Source: Alphaproteobacteria bacterium
Lineage (GTDB): Bacteria > Pseudomonadota > Alphaproteobacteria > Rhodobacterales > Rhodobacteraceae
DNA: 64,000 nt
Reading direction: 5' to 3'
Assembly: GCA_030427405.1 (NCBI GenBank)
Contig: JAUHXK010000001.1
Span: 333,925 to 397,924 of the forward strand
The notes under the pieces were generated by a model, which did not search any database, was not told the origin of the DNA, and saw only the letters and a program-made list of their open reading frames with translations. A program made the position numbers and the translations under genes. How positions within the stretch are numbered: position 1 is the first letter of the stretch; the number at the start of each line of letters is the position of its first letter. Of this stretch, positions 43,478-52,523 are shown piece after piece.

Positions 43478-45055
43478 ATGGCAAAGATTGCCTATATATT
43501 GCTGTGCCACAAAGGCCCCGATGCGATCATCGCGCAGGCAGAGCAGCTTACCGCCACCGGCGATTGCATGGCGATTCACTTTGATGCCCGCTCCAGCGCG
43601 CAGGACTATGCCACGATCCGCGAGGCGCTGAAGGACAACCCCAATGTCGCTTTTGCCACAAAGCGGGTCAAATGCGGCTGGGGCGCATGGTCCTTGGTAC
43701 AGGCCACGCTGAACGCGTTGCAGGCCGCCGTCGACACCTTTCCGCGTGTCACGCATTTCTACATGCTGTCCGGCGACTGCATGGCGATCAAGACCGCGGA
43801 ATACACCCGGCGGTTTCTGGACGAAAACGACAGGGATTTCATCGAAAGTCACGACTTTTTCGAAAGCAACTGGATCAAGACCGGGATGAAAGAAGACCGG
43901 CTGATCTATCGCCACTTTTTCAATGAACGAACCCAAAGCGGCCGTTTCTACGCCTCTTACGAATTGCAGAAACGGTTTGGCCTGACACGCGAAATTCCGG
44001 CCGATATCCAGGTCATGATTGGCAGCCAATGGTGGTGCCTGCGTCGCCGCACGGTCGAGATGATCCTGGATTTCCTGCGCCAGCGGCGCGACGTCATCCG
44101 GTTTTTCTCGACGACCTGGATCCCGGATGAAACCTTTTTCCAGACCCTTGTTCGCCACCTGATCCCCAAGGAAGAGATTGATAACCGAACGCTCACCTTC
44201 CTGATGTTCTCGGACTATGGGATGCCGGTCACCTTCTACAATGATCATTACGACATGCTGCTGGGCCAGGACTATCTTTTTGCCCGCAAGATCAGCCCCG
44301 AGGCGCTGGATCTGAAGGAAAGGCTGGGCAAGCTTTATGCTAGCGAAGGCGTTGAATTCACGATCTCGAATGAAGGTCGCAACCTTTACGGATTTTTGGC
44401 AGGGCGCGGTCGGGTTGGCCGCCGTTTTGCGCAGCGGTTCTGGGAGGCGGGAAACACCGTGGGGGCCGGTCGCGACGTGTATCTGATTGTCTGCAAGAAA
44501 TGGCACGTGGCCAAACGCCTTGTTGATCAGATCATGTCCGAGACGGACATTCCCTGCGTCGAATACCTGTTTAACGAGGCCGATACGCCGCTGCCTGACC
44601 TTGGCGGTATCGAGACAACCGTGACCAAACGGTCGCGGCATCGCCGTGCCGTGGTTCGCATGCTGTTCGAACATTTCGAAACCGACAGGCTTGTTCTGTG
44701 CCTAGACCCGGCGAACCTTGAGATCGTTCAGGACTTTTGCGCCGACCAGGCCGTCACCCACATCCTTGAGATCGAATGTGACTATTCCGACGACTACCTG
44801 ATCGGACACGCGCGCCGTGTCGGGCTTGCGGGGGAAAACAGCCCCGCCGAAGCCGTGGCAAACCTGTTGCCCGCGATCCGCAACTCGTTTTCCTATGAAT
44901 CCGAACTGATCCGCGCCAACAGCACGGACCAGTATTTCCGTATCTCGGAAGGGGCGCCCCGTGCCGAAAACGAAGCGGCGGTTGCCGGTTTCCTGAATAT
45001 CTCGACGGAACAGGCCCACGCCATCATGGCGCTGGATTACCTGTTCGCGGATTGA
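43478..45055 (+). CDS. GT14-like glycosyltransferase with DUF5928-type C-terminal domain
   Basis: A 525-residue protein. The N-terminal half resembles the core-2/I-branching beta-1,6-N-acetylglucosaminyltransferase fold (AYILLCHKGPDAIIAQAEQL, then FYMLSGDCMAIKTAEY and QWWCLRRRTVEMILDFLRQR). The C-terminal half (from about residue 300, YLIVCKKWHVAKRLVDQIM) resembles DUF5928. It likely builds a cell-surface glycan that the divergent sulfotransferase modifies. ATG at 43478; longer in-frame starts lie in the promoter region. Confidence 0.7.
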   Translation: MAKIAYILLCHKGPDAIIAQAEQLTATGDCMAIHFDARSSAQDYATIREALKDNPNVAFATKRVKCGWGAWSLVQATLNALQAAVDTFPRVTHFYMLSGDCMAIKTAEYTRRFLDENDRDFIESHDFFESNWIKTGMKEDRLIYRHFFNERTQSGRFYASYELQKRFGLTREIPADIQVMIGSQWWCLRRRTVEMILDFLRQRRDVIRFFSTTWIPDETFFQTLVRHLIPKEEIDNRTLTFLMFSDYGMPVTFYNDHYDMLLGQDYLFARKISPEALDLKERLGKLYASEGVEFTISNEGRNLYGFLAGRGRVGRRFAQRFWEAGNTVGAGRDVYLIVCKKWHVAKRLVDQIMSETDIPCVEYLFNEADTPLPDLGGIETTVTKRSRHRRAVVRMLFEHFETDRLVLCLDPANLEIVQDFCADQAVTHILEIECDYSDDYLIGHARRVGLAGENSPAEAVANLLPAIRNSFSYESELIRANSTDQYFRISEGAPRAENEAAVAGFLNISTEQAHAIMALDYLFAD

Positions 45056-45094
45056 CCGGCAGGCCACGCGCCCGCCGGCCCGGTGGGAACAGGG

Positions 45095-46606
45095 TCAGAT
45101 ATCGAACCGGACGCCCTGCGCCAGTGGCAATTCATCCGAATAGTTCACTGTGTTGGTTTGCCGCCGCATATAGGCCTTCCAGGCATCCGATCCGCTTTCA
45201 CGTCCGCCACCGGTTTCCTTTTCGCCGCCGAAAGCTCCGCCAATCTCGGCGCCGGACGGGCCGATATTGACATTGGCAATCCCGCAATCAGACCCTGCAG
45301 CCGTCAGGAATTTTTCCGCCTCGCGCATGTTCAGGGTGAAGACGCAGGACGACAGCCCCTGCGGCACGTCGTTTTGAATCTCCAGCGCCTGGTCGAATTC
45401 GTCATACCCCATGACATACAGGATCGGTGCGAAGGTTTCCGTTTTGACCACCGAACTCTGGCCGGGCATTTCGACAATCGCCGGTTCCATGTAAACGCCA
45501 GCCGGGACGTTTTCGGTGACGCGGTTGCCGCCAAACACGACCCCGCCCTGTGCCCTGGCGGTTTCCAACGCGTCGGTCATGGCCTGTCCTGACGCTTCGT
45601 CCACAAGCGGACCGATCAGCGTGCCCTCGGCCAACGGGTTGCCGATGGGCAACCCGGCATAGGCCTTTTTCAGCCGTGCGACCAATTCCTCGCGGATTTC
45701 GTTGTGGACAATCAGCCTGCGCAGCGTCGTACAACGCTGACCGGCCGTACCTACGGCCGAGAACACGATGGCCCGAACCGCCATTTCCAGATCGGCCGAG
45801 GGGCCAACGATCATTGCGTTGTTGCCGCCCAGCTCCAGAATGCACTTGCCAAACCGCTGCGCAACGATCGGAGCGACGGCCCGGCCCATGCGGGTTGATC
45901 CCGTGGCCGAGATCACCGGAACATCCTCGCTGGCCACCAGGGCCTGACCCAGATCCGCCCCGCCGATCAAGGTTTGCAACAAACCCTCTGGCGCGTCCCC
46001 GAACCGCGCAAGCGCCCGCTCAAAGATCTTTTGGCAGGCCATCGCGGTCAGCGGCGTTTTCTCGGACGGCTTCCAGATCACCGGATCGCCGCAGACCAAT
46101 GCCAAGGCGGCGTTCCAGGACCAGACGGCTACCGGAAAGTTAAAGGCCGAAATCACGCCGACCGGGCCTGCGGGATGCCAGGTTTCCATCATCCGGTGGC
46201 CCGGACGCTCGGACGCGATGGTCAGACCATAAAGCTGGCGCGACAGCCCAACGGCAAAGTCGCAGATATCAATCATCTCCTGCACTTCGCCCAGACCTTC
46301 CGAAGTGATCTTGCCCGCTTCCCAACTGACAAGCGCGCCAAGGTCATCCTTGGCCGCGCGCAATTCTTCACCCAGCAGGCGGATCAGCTCCCCCCGACGC
46401 GGGGCTGGTACGATCCGCCACGCCTTGAACGCGGTCCTTGCACGGTCGATGATCGCGGGCATGTCTGTGGCCGCGGTTTCGTGAACCTCGGCCAAAAGCC
46501 TGCCATCAATCGGAGAGGTCACGCGCAAGGTGCCCCCGGTCAGTTCAGCCGCTGTCAGGCCCAGGTTTGTCAGGGTATTTTCTGCTGTCATCACTATATC
46601 TTTCAT
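45095..46606 (-). CDS. Aldehyde dehydrogenase, ALDH7/aminoadipate semialdehyde type
   Basis: A 503-residue NAD-dependent aldehyde dehydrogenase. Motifs: ISAFNFPVAVWSWNAALALVCGDPVIWKPSEKTPL, the glutamate in LELGGNNAMIVG, catalytic Cys in GTAGQRCTTLRRL, and the ALDH7-like FGGEKETGGGRESGSDAWKAYMRRQTNTVNYS end. With the saccharopine dehydrogenase gene three bases upstream, the best role is oxidation of alpha-aminoadipate semialdehyde in lysine breakdown. Confidence 0.85.
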   Translation of the reverse strand: MKDIVMTAENTLTNLGLTAAELTGGTLRVTSPIDGRLLAEVHETAATDMPAIIDRARTAFKAWRIVPAPRRGELIRLLGEELRAAKDDLGALVSWEAGKITSEGLGEVQEMIDICDFAVGLSRQLYGLTIASERPGHRMMETWHPAGPVGVISAFNFPVAVWSWNAALALVCGDPVIWKPSEKTPLTAMACQKIFERALARFGDAPEGLLQTLIGGADLGQALVASEDVPVISATGSTRMGRAVAPIVAQRFGKCILELGGNNAMIVGPSADLEMAVRAIVFSAVGTAGQRCTTLRRLIVHNEIREELVARLKKAYAGLPIGNPLAEGTLIGPLVDEASGQAMTDALETARAQGGVVFGGNRVTENVPAGVYMEPAIVEMPGQSSVVKTETFAPILYVMGYDEFDQALEIQNDVPQGLSSCVFTLNMREAEKFLTAAGSDCGIANVNIGPSGAEIGGAFGGEKETGGGRESGSDAWKAYMRRQTNTVNYSDELPLAQGVRFDI

Positions 46607-46609
46607 GTC

Positions 46610-47716
46610 TCAGGCCGCCTTGTTCTGTTCGGTGACATCTCCGGCGCGGTACAGTCGGCCGAATTCGGTGTTCAGGAAATCGGATAGCTTGACCTGCTCT
46701 TGGCGAATGAACCCCTGTGCAGGCAGGACGCCCGTCCGCATCAGGTCCACAACACCCAGGACGCCAGCCGCCGTGGTAATCTGGATCGCGCTCCAGGTGG
46801 TTCCGTCGATGGTCCGGGCAAAGGATTTGTTGATCAGGGATTTTTCACGCAGGGACCCGTCGATCATGCCTTTGGCTGTGCAATAGACCAGAACGACATC
46901 CTGATCCGTACGCGGCAGCGCCGTTTCAAAGATCTCTTTCAACAGGTCCCGACGCCGTTCGAGGCCCAGGTCGTTCAGCAACAACCGCAGAATGTCCCGA
47001 TGTCCGGGATACCGGATCGATCGATAGGACACCGCCCGCGCCTTGCCATCCAGCGTTTCGGGCAGTGTACCAAGACCGCCCGACGTGTTGAAACATTCGT
47101 ATTCGACACCGTCATGCCCGATAATCTCGTGATCTTCCAGCGGCGCGGTCTTGGTGCGAACGCCATTCACAATGGCGTCGCAGGGGTTACAGTATTCGTT
47201 GATCAGCCCGTCAGTCGACCATGTCAGGTTGTATTTCAACGCATTCGTCGGATAGAGCGGCAACGCACCGACACGCATGTGCAGGCTGTCAATCGTATCG
47301 AACTCATCCGCCAGCGCAGCACCTGCAATGCCGACAAATCCGGGTGCCAGCCCACATTGCGGCATAAAGGCGGATTGGCTGCTTCGGGCCAGGTCACGCA
47401 CGGCCTCGGTCGCGGCGACATCCTCGGTCAGATCAAAGTAATGAACGCCCGCATTGGCCGCAGCCTGGGCGATTGTCGGCGTCAGAAAAAACGGAGCCGC
47501 AGAAATCACCGCATCGAATCCGCGCAACGTGTTGGCCAGGTCGGCGGGATTGGCGACGTCGATCTGATTGGTTGATATTCCCTGCCGGTTTAACACCGAC
47601 AACGCGGCCAGGTCCCGATCGGCAACCGTCACGGAATAGTTGGTCGATGATTTCAACAGCGCGGCAATCATCTGTCCGATCTTGCCCGCGCCCACAACGC
47701 ATATGTTCCAGCTCAC
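46610..47716 (-). CDS. Saccharopine dehydrogenase
   Basis: A 368-residue NAD(P)-dependent enzyme (SDH family). Start [20 protein letters not shown] is the dinucleotide site, [20 protein letters not shown] is characteristic of the family, and [18 protein letters not shown] continues it. It cleaves saccharopine to glutamate and aminoadipate semialdehyde, which the next gene then oxidises. GTG start with ggagg. A lysine-ketoglutarate reductase, which would supply saccharopine, is not in this window. Confidence 0.85.
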   Translation of the reverse strand: MSWNICVVGAGKIGQMIAALLKSSTNYSVTVADRDLAALSVLNRQGISTNQIDVANPADLANTLRGFDAVISAAPFFLTPTIAQAAANAGVHYFDLTEDVAATEAVRDLARSSQSAFMPQCGLAPGFVGIAGAALADEFDTIDSLHMRVGALPLYPTNALKYNLTWSTDGLINEYCNPCDAIVNGVRTKTAPLEDHEIIGHDGVEYECFNTSGGLGTLPETLDGKARAVSYRSIRYPGHRDILRLLLNDLGLERRRDLLKEIFETALPRTDQDVVLVYCTAKGMIDGSLREKSLINKSFARTIDGTTWSAIQITTAAGVLGVVDLMRTGVLPAQGFIRQEQVKLSDFLNTEFGRLYRAGDVTEQNKAA

Positions 47717-47837
47717 TGCATGCCTCCATTCGCTTGTCCCTCAAGCATGAAGGCGAAACTGTCCGGTACACAGGGTACGAGTTGACGAAGATGTCGAGAA
47801 TTTCGTTATTTCGTCGGCGCTGCCGTCAATATGACGC

Positions 47838-48086
47838 CTACCCTTGGCGGGACTGTTCAGCCCTGTGCCCCTTTCCTTGGTCACAGGGCGCGCCCTGCAA
47901 AGGTCCGCAGTGACGCAGCAGGTCGCGCTGTTTCTCATCAAGCACGTTTTGAAACAGCACCGTGAGTTCAGATCGTTGAAGACGTGTTGGCATATTGGCC
48001 GCATCCATATTGTCGGTAACGCTGTCCATTTCCGCGCCTTTCGTTCCGGCGTCGAAGACGGTGTTCAGAAATGACTTGATGAGCAT
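47838..48086 (-). CDS. Possible small protein, 82 residues
   Basis: Starts MLIKSFLNTVFDAGTKGAEM and is preceded by GGGGAG at a good distance. The C-terminal part is charged (EKQRDLLRHCGPL). No membrane segment, signal or known family. It could be a real small gene or chance. Confidence 0.35.
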   Translation of the reverse strand: MLIKSFLNTVFDAGTKGAEMDSVTDNMDAANMPTRLQRSELTVLFQNVLDEKQRDLLRHCGPLQGAPCDQGKGHRAEQSRQG

Positions 48087-48250
48087 GTCTTAACTCCCCC
48101 ATTGGCAGACCGTATTGACCGAGCCGCTGCGGACCGCGTCCGAACCCCTTGGTCGAGAGCTCAAGGACGACCATTCCGTGAGTGCCGATCCGCAGCGACA
48201 AAGCGGATTTAGGCACCCCGCGCCTTTAGGTTAGGGGGAAGAATCCGGCG

Positions 48251-48267
48251 CAATTTGTCACAAATTG
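48251..48267. promoter_or_regulatory. Perfect inverted repeat, operator candidate
   Basis: CAATTTGT, one central base, ACAAATTG. It lies upstream of the possible small gene on the minus strand and about 300 bases before the 145-residue gene on the plus strand. Confidence 0.35.
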
Positions 48268-48567
48268 ACCAACGGATCAAAAAACCGAGCCGATTCTGAA
48301 ATTTATCCGCCATTCCTAAAGACAGCCCAAAGAAAAGCGACGCCACGTCACAATCGCGCAAGCAGGGGCGAAGCGACGCAAAACAAGTCGAACGCAGCGC
48401 AAAATCGGCGCGCTTTCGCGATAATTACGGTGGTTCTTACCGCTCAGACCGCCTGTTGAACGGATGATTGCGCTGCGGCTGCGCGCCCTGAGACACCCAA
48501 ACAGTTGACACGCCAGCCAAAGCGTTGAGCATCCGACAACGTGCATGGGCACCACACGGAGGATCGA

Positions 48568-49005
48568 ATGAACATTGACCGGCTTTCCGGGCTTGCTGAC
48601 TGGCTGGATGAAGGCGCACCTGGGGTGGCATTCAACATGTTCGCAATCCGCCAGCCGATTTCATACGTTCTTGGGCCAGAAGGTGATCCGATGGACGCCC
48701 GGATGATCCTGCGGCAAGTCGCCGAGAAAAACCTGACACAAACCGACATATGCTGCGGGCTGGATGGCGCTGCCGTCCAATTGTTTGAGCCCGATTTCCC
48801 CATGTATGCGCCCGAGCATTTTGAACGGGTACAAGAACGCGCCCTTGAATTGCTTGGGTTGCCCCGGATGGACAAGGGGCCGCGTTGGGATTGCGCGCAT
48901 GACCTGTTCGACCCCACCAACGCGCCAGATGATTGCAGCCCCCGGCAAGCGGCCCAGGCAGTTCGCCGGTTGATCGCAGGGCAAGACCCCTGGCCCGGGC
49001 CTTGA
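48568..49005 (+). CDS. Hypothetical protein, 145 residues
   Basis: A soluble acidic protein, starting MNIDRLSGLADWLDEGAPGV, with five Cys residues and no signal peptide. The ATG has a textbook ggagg site six bases upstream, which decides the start over an earlier in-frame codon. No domain recognised. Contains an FDPTNAPDDCSPRQAAQAV stretch near the end. Confidence 0.6.
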   Translation: MNIDRLSGLADWLDEGAPGVAFNMFAIRQPISYVLGPEGDPMDARMILRQVAEKNLTQTDICCGLDGAAVQLFEPDFPMYAPEHFERVQERALELLGLPRMDKGPRWDCAHDLFDPTNAPDDCSPRQAAQAVRRLIAGQDPWPGP

Positions 49006-49153
49006 AGGATAATTTGGCCTTGAACGACCCGCAACGCTGCCGGTTCGGTCACAAAGGAAAACCAAATAAAGACAGTCGCTTGCCAATCATCCAGACACAG
49101 TTCAGAAACTGAAATTAAGAAACCCCGCGTCAAATTACCCAAGGCAAAAAGAA

Positions 49154-50299
49154 GTGAAATCAGGTATATCCACCCGCATTCCCCATGCGTTCCTCGCCGG
49201 AATGTGCGCGTTTTCGTTCACCACGCCATTGGAGGCGCAGGAATTTCAGAACCTCGGCTTTGGCAACGCGATCGAGGCCATGGTCATCACGATCGACGGG
49301 GAAATCGAACCGGGGGCTGGTGACCGGTTCGAGCAATGGTTGAACGCGGATGGTGCCGATGGATTCCGGGTCATGCTCAACAGCCCTGGCGGGGATTTGG
49401 TCGCGGCCATGCAACTGGGCCAGGTCATTCGGGACCACGGGTATTGGACGGAAACCGGGCGCGTTGGCTATGCAACCACGGATACGGACGGATACCGGAA
49501 CCTTGTCGAAATGCCGGGGGAATGCCTGGACGCCTGTGCACTTGCCTTTCTTGGCGGGGTCTCGCGGTCCAAATATTCCGCCGGCTCGCTTGGGGTCCAT
49601 GCGTTCTCGCGTGACCTCGCGCAACAGGGGGCCGCGCTTGCGGCCACCGGAACCGACACTGATCAGGCAACCATGTCCAGCCTTTCGCTTGCCGGCTCCA
49701 TTGTGGATTACATCACCAGAATGGGTGCCGACGCGCGCATGTTCACGGTTGCAACTGCGAACGCGACCCCGACGCCCCGCTTTTTCTCGGAAGAGGATGC
49801 CGAGGCGCTGAATATCGCCACCTCTGACGGTTTTGGACCTTTTGTTCTGACACCCAAAGCGGGTGGGCTGTTGGCGTCGTCTTCCCGAATTGGCCCCACC
49901 CACCCTTATGACCTAGCCACGGGCTTGACCCTTTTTTGCCAGGAGGGGCACCCGGGCGAGGCCTGGATACGCATCGAAACTGACATGCAGGGCGGCGACG
50001 AGGCTTACCTGTTGGACAGTGCAAACGGGATGCGCCTGATCGTGACTCAGACAGGCGGGCAAGAGCAGGAATTCACGATTGCCCAACAAGACATTCTTGC
50101 CGATTCCGGTGGCTCCGGTGAAACGCACCGATGGTTTGCCAAAATGGGGACAGCCCCGATCAGGGCTGTTTTGGCCGCCGATCAGATCATAGCCCAAATT
50201 GATGTCCCACGCTCATCTGGCGGGTATGGGGCAAGCCACACGCTGACCGAAACAGATCGCAAGATGATCAGGTCGGCATTCATGAACTGCATCCCCTGA
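49154..50299 (+). CDS. Secreted ClpP/crotonase-fold protein, probably lacking the catalytic serine
   Basis: A 381-residue exported protein, with a signal around residues 8-28 (PHAFLAGMCAFSFTTPLEAQ). Residues 40-155 match the ClpP-like periplasmic fold: MVITIDGEIEPG, VMLNSPGGDLVAAMQLG (77-81 SPGGD), CLDACALAFLGG (124-135) and SLGVHAF (147-151). In relatives the CxSAC pattern carries the presumed nucleophile; here Asp126 stands there. Residues 200-381 are an additional beta-rich domain of unknown role. GTG start. Possibly a pseudo-enzyme or scaffold. Confidence 0.65.
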   Translation: MKSGISTRIPHAFLAGMCAFSFTTPLEAQEFQNLGFGNAIEAMVITIDGEIEPGAGDRFEQWLNADGADGFRVMLNSPGGDLVAAMQLGQVIRDHGYWTETGRVGYATTDTDGYRNLVEMPGECLDACALAFLGGVSRSKYSAGSLGVHAFSRDLAQQGAALAATGTDTDQATMSSLSLAGSIVDYITRMGADARMFTVATANATPTPRFFSEEDAEALNIATSDGFGPFVLTPKAGGLLASSSRIGPTHPYDLATGLTLFCQEGHPGEAWIRIETDMQGGDEAYLLDSANGMRLIVTQTGGQEQEFTIAQQDILADSGGSGETHRWFAKMGTAPIRAVLAADQIIAQIDVPRSSGGYGASHTLTETDRKMIRSAFMNCIP

Positions 50300-50337
50300 A
50301 CGGGGCAAAGGCGCGCAAACAGGAGTTTCATCCCACA

Positions 50338-51156
50338 ATGTGGTGGCAAGAAGACAACGAACCCGATCATGACCAGTTCCCCTGGGTTCTGGGCCTTTTG
50401 GTTTTCGCAATCATTCTTGCAATCATCTATTTTCTTGGCGCGGGTTTGCCGTGGATTCTGGTCGGCGCGTTCTTTAGCGCCTTCATCGGCGTCGCGGCCC
50501 AAAGCCGTCTGGACAGATTACGGGCCGAAAAAGGCCAGTATGGCGCGGGCCAAACGCATTCCGCGCCAGATGGTTTCGGCCCGGCCGCGTCAGACGAGGC
50601 CGTGACAGTGGTGGTGAAGGGCAAGATCACACATCCCGACCGACGCCGCGACATCCGCGTTTCCCTTGATCTAGTGGCTGACAATCTTTTCCGGGTCGTC
50701 ATACACAATTATGAGCACGGCAATTGGTACAGGGATTTCGCAATCAGCGTGACATACCCGGGACCTACTGCCGATATCACCCTTCCGCGCCCTGACCCAG
50801 ATCAGGCATTGATGATTGGCCCGGACACCGTCCCGGACCAGGCGGCACGCGCGCTTTACGATCTGGGGCAAGTGATTGCCCCCTGCACGCTGCGGGTTGC
50901 ATGGGCCAAGGATCAATTGCAGGTCCAGGGCATCTTGGCGCATGAACTTGTCGAGACCGGCACGGTGTCGGAAATGGCTGAATTGATGGAAAACCTCAAC
51001 CGGGCCATTCTTGATCATGGTCTGTTCCGGGACTTGGCTGTCGCGGCACCCATTCCCGCCAAGGACTTTAAGGACGGAGTGAAAGACGGCACCATGCCGC
51101 TTGAGGATGGTGATCTCGTCAACATTTTCGCCCTGGCCGACCGATGGGAACCCTGA
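50338..51156 (+). CDS. Membrane-anchored protein of unknown function
   Basis: A 272-residue protein with two hydrophobic segments in the first 60 residues (FPWVLGLLVFAIILAIIYFLG, then WILVGAFFSAFIGVAAQ), then a soluble domain of about 200 residues with a probable immunoglobulin-like beta pattern (RDIRVSLDLVADNLFRVVIHNYEHGNWYRDF). Follows the ClpP-like gene by 38 bases in the same direction. No known family recognised. Confidence 0.6.
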   Translation: MWWQEDNEPDHDQFPWVLGLLVFAIILAIIYFLGAGLPWILVGAFFSAFIGVAAQSRLDRLRAEKGQYGAGQTHSAPDGFGPAASDEAVTVVVKGKITHPDRRRDIRVSLDLVADNLFRVVIHNYEHGNWYRDFAISVTYPGPTADITLPRPDPDQALMIGPDTVPDQAARALYDLGQVIAPCTLRVAWAKDQLQVQGILAHELVETGTVSEMAELMENLNRAILDHGLFRDLAVAAPIPAKDFKDGVKDGTMPLEDGDLVNIFALADRWEP

Positions 51157-51289
51157 ACCCGCCGAACGCTTGCTGCGAGGAACAAAAACCCGCGTCGCGT
51201 TCATCAACGCCCGCCGGCAGTCTTTGACAGGCTAATCCGGGCCGCCTTGCAGCCCGATACCTGCGGCCAAAGATGTGCCCCTTCGCCGT

Positions 51290-51973
51290 TCAGTCTGCTG
51301 TGACCAACAGCCCGAGGCGGAATTTTCCGTCGCTCTCTTTTTCAAACTGCATCCGGTATTCATTGGCAACCGGGATCAGGTCATCCGAGTTTGCGTAAAA
51401 GGTGCGGCCGTCGCGCGCGCGCATTTCAAGCCACCCTTCCTGCCGATGCGTCAGACACAGCAAATCGACGCAAAGCAAGCTGGCGGCAGACCCGATCACG
51501 ACGTCGGGGCTGCTGGCGTCGGGGGTTGTTCGCACCTTGCCCGATGCCACCCGCATCAGAGAATAGATGTCGAAATCTCCGGTCTCGATCTCGGCGTAAT
51601 AGGGGAAAAGAAACTCATGCGGGGAAACAGCGGCCCCGCCGTCCTGTGTCAGACGATCAAAGGTCGATAGGAAACGCCCATAGGTGTCGGTGTTATTGTC
51701 TTCCCACAGGGCCACAAAGATCGCGTGCCCATCATCCGTACCGTAGCTGATGGTTACATCCTTTGAGATCCAGGACAGCAAACCCTGTCTGTCGCCATTT
51801 CGTGCCGCCTGACGGATTCCCTCGATCGCTTGTGCCACGCCGGGCGGGGTTTCGTCAGGTGACGACCTGGTAAAGGACCCGACATTCTCGACCGTCGGAT
51901 TATCTGACGACGGGGCTTGCAAATTGCAGGCTGCCAGAACCGCCAGCGACAAAACAAAAACAACTTTTTTCAC
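51290..51973 (-). CDS. Lipoprotein of unknown function
   Basis: A 227-residue protein with a lipoprotein signal, MKKVVFVLSLAVLAACNLQ, cysteine at residue 16 in the lipobox LAAC. The middle contains LEMRARDGRTFYANSDDLIPV, resembling an SH3-like domain seen in some envelope lipoproteins. A GTG start is used. Convergent with the preceding membrane gene. Function unknown. Confidence 0.7.
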   Translation of the reverse strand: MKKVVFVLSLAVLAACNLQAPSSDNPTVENVGSFTRSSPDETPPGVAQAIEGIRQAARNGDRQGLLSWISKDVTISYGTDDGHAIFVALWEDNNTDTYGRFLSTFDRLTQDGGAAVSPHEFLFPYYAEIETGDFDIYSLMRVASGKVRTTPDASSPDVVIGSAASLLCVDLLCLTHRQEGWLEMRARDGRTFYANSDDLIPVANEYRMQFEKESDGKFRLGLLVTAD

Positions 51974-52523
51974 GGCTCACTCTCAGGTTACGACGTCACT
52001 GTCGGCACATGCAGGTTGCCAATCCGTCCAGCAATGCACAATCGGTTTTTATCCTCGGAAACGACACCCCCAGACCCATCCTGGCGAATCCATTTTACCA
52101 CCAATCAAATTAGACGCCCCGGATCGGCACACCCGCCCAACCCGATGAAACACGCCCTTCGACAAGGCACCGACGCCGCTGAACTGGTCGCCCGAGCCCG
52201 GCGCGCACCCAAATCGCCGAGGCCCGGACGAATAGACCATCTGGCGACGACGTCATTTTCGAAGGCTGTCAGGTTCAGAAAATAAATTACCTAATTACAA
52301 TCGATTAATGGATGACAAAAGCACTTCAACGCTGTTTTCGCAGCCTGTTATTCCAAACACCTCGCCCCCCAAGCCGTGCAACAAACAAGCCGTAAAGCGG
52401 AAGCCAAGACCCGGGTCGTGCGGGAATAGTTGTCATTTTTCATCTTGCGCGAAAATGATCAATGTGTTTCAAAATTGTAAATCGCCGGTAGAGGAGCCGG
52501 TAAAGATCGGGGAGGGATCGTCT
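51974..52523. other. Region upstream of the polyol operon
   Basis: About 550 bases with no supported gene. A-T-rich DNA near 52270-52330. An imperfect inverted repeat TTTCAAAATTGTAAA (52467-52481) lies 43 bases before the idonate-type dehydrogenase start and might bind the RpiR regulator encoded downstream. The GGGGAGGG ribosome site is at 52509-52516. Confidence 0.4.

Larger units (their letters stand above)
47717..48567. other. Gene-poor region before the envelope cluster
   Basis: About 850 bases. It holds one plausible small minus-strand gene (47838-48086) and a perfect 17-base inverted repeat at 48251-48267. The rest, including an A-rich tract near 48270-48420, has no supported gene. Confidence 0.5.
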
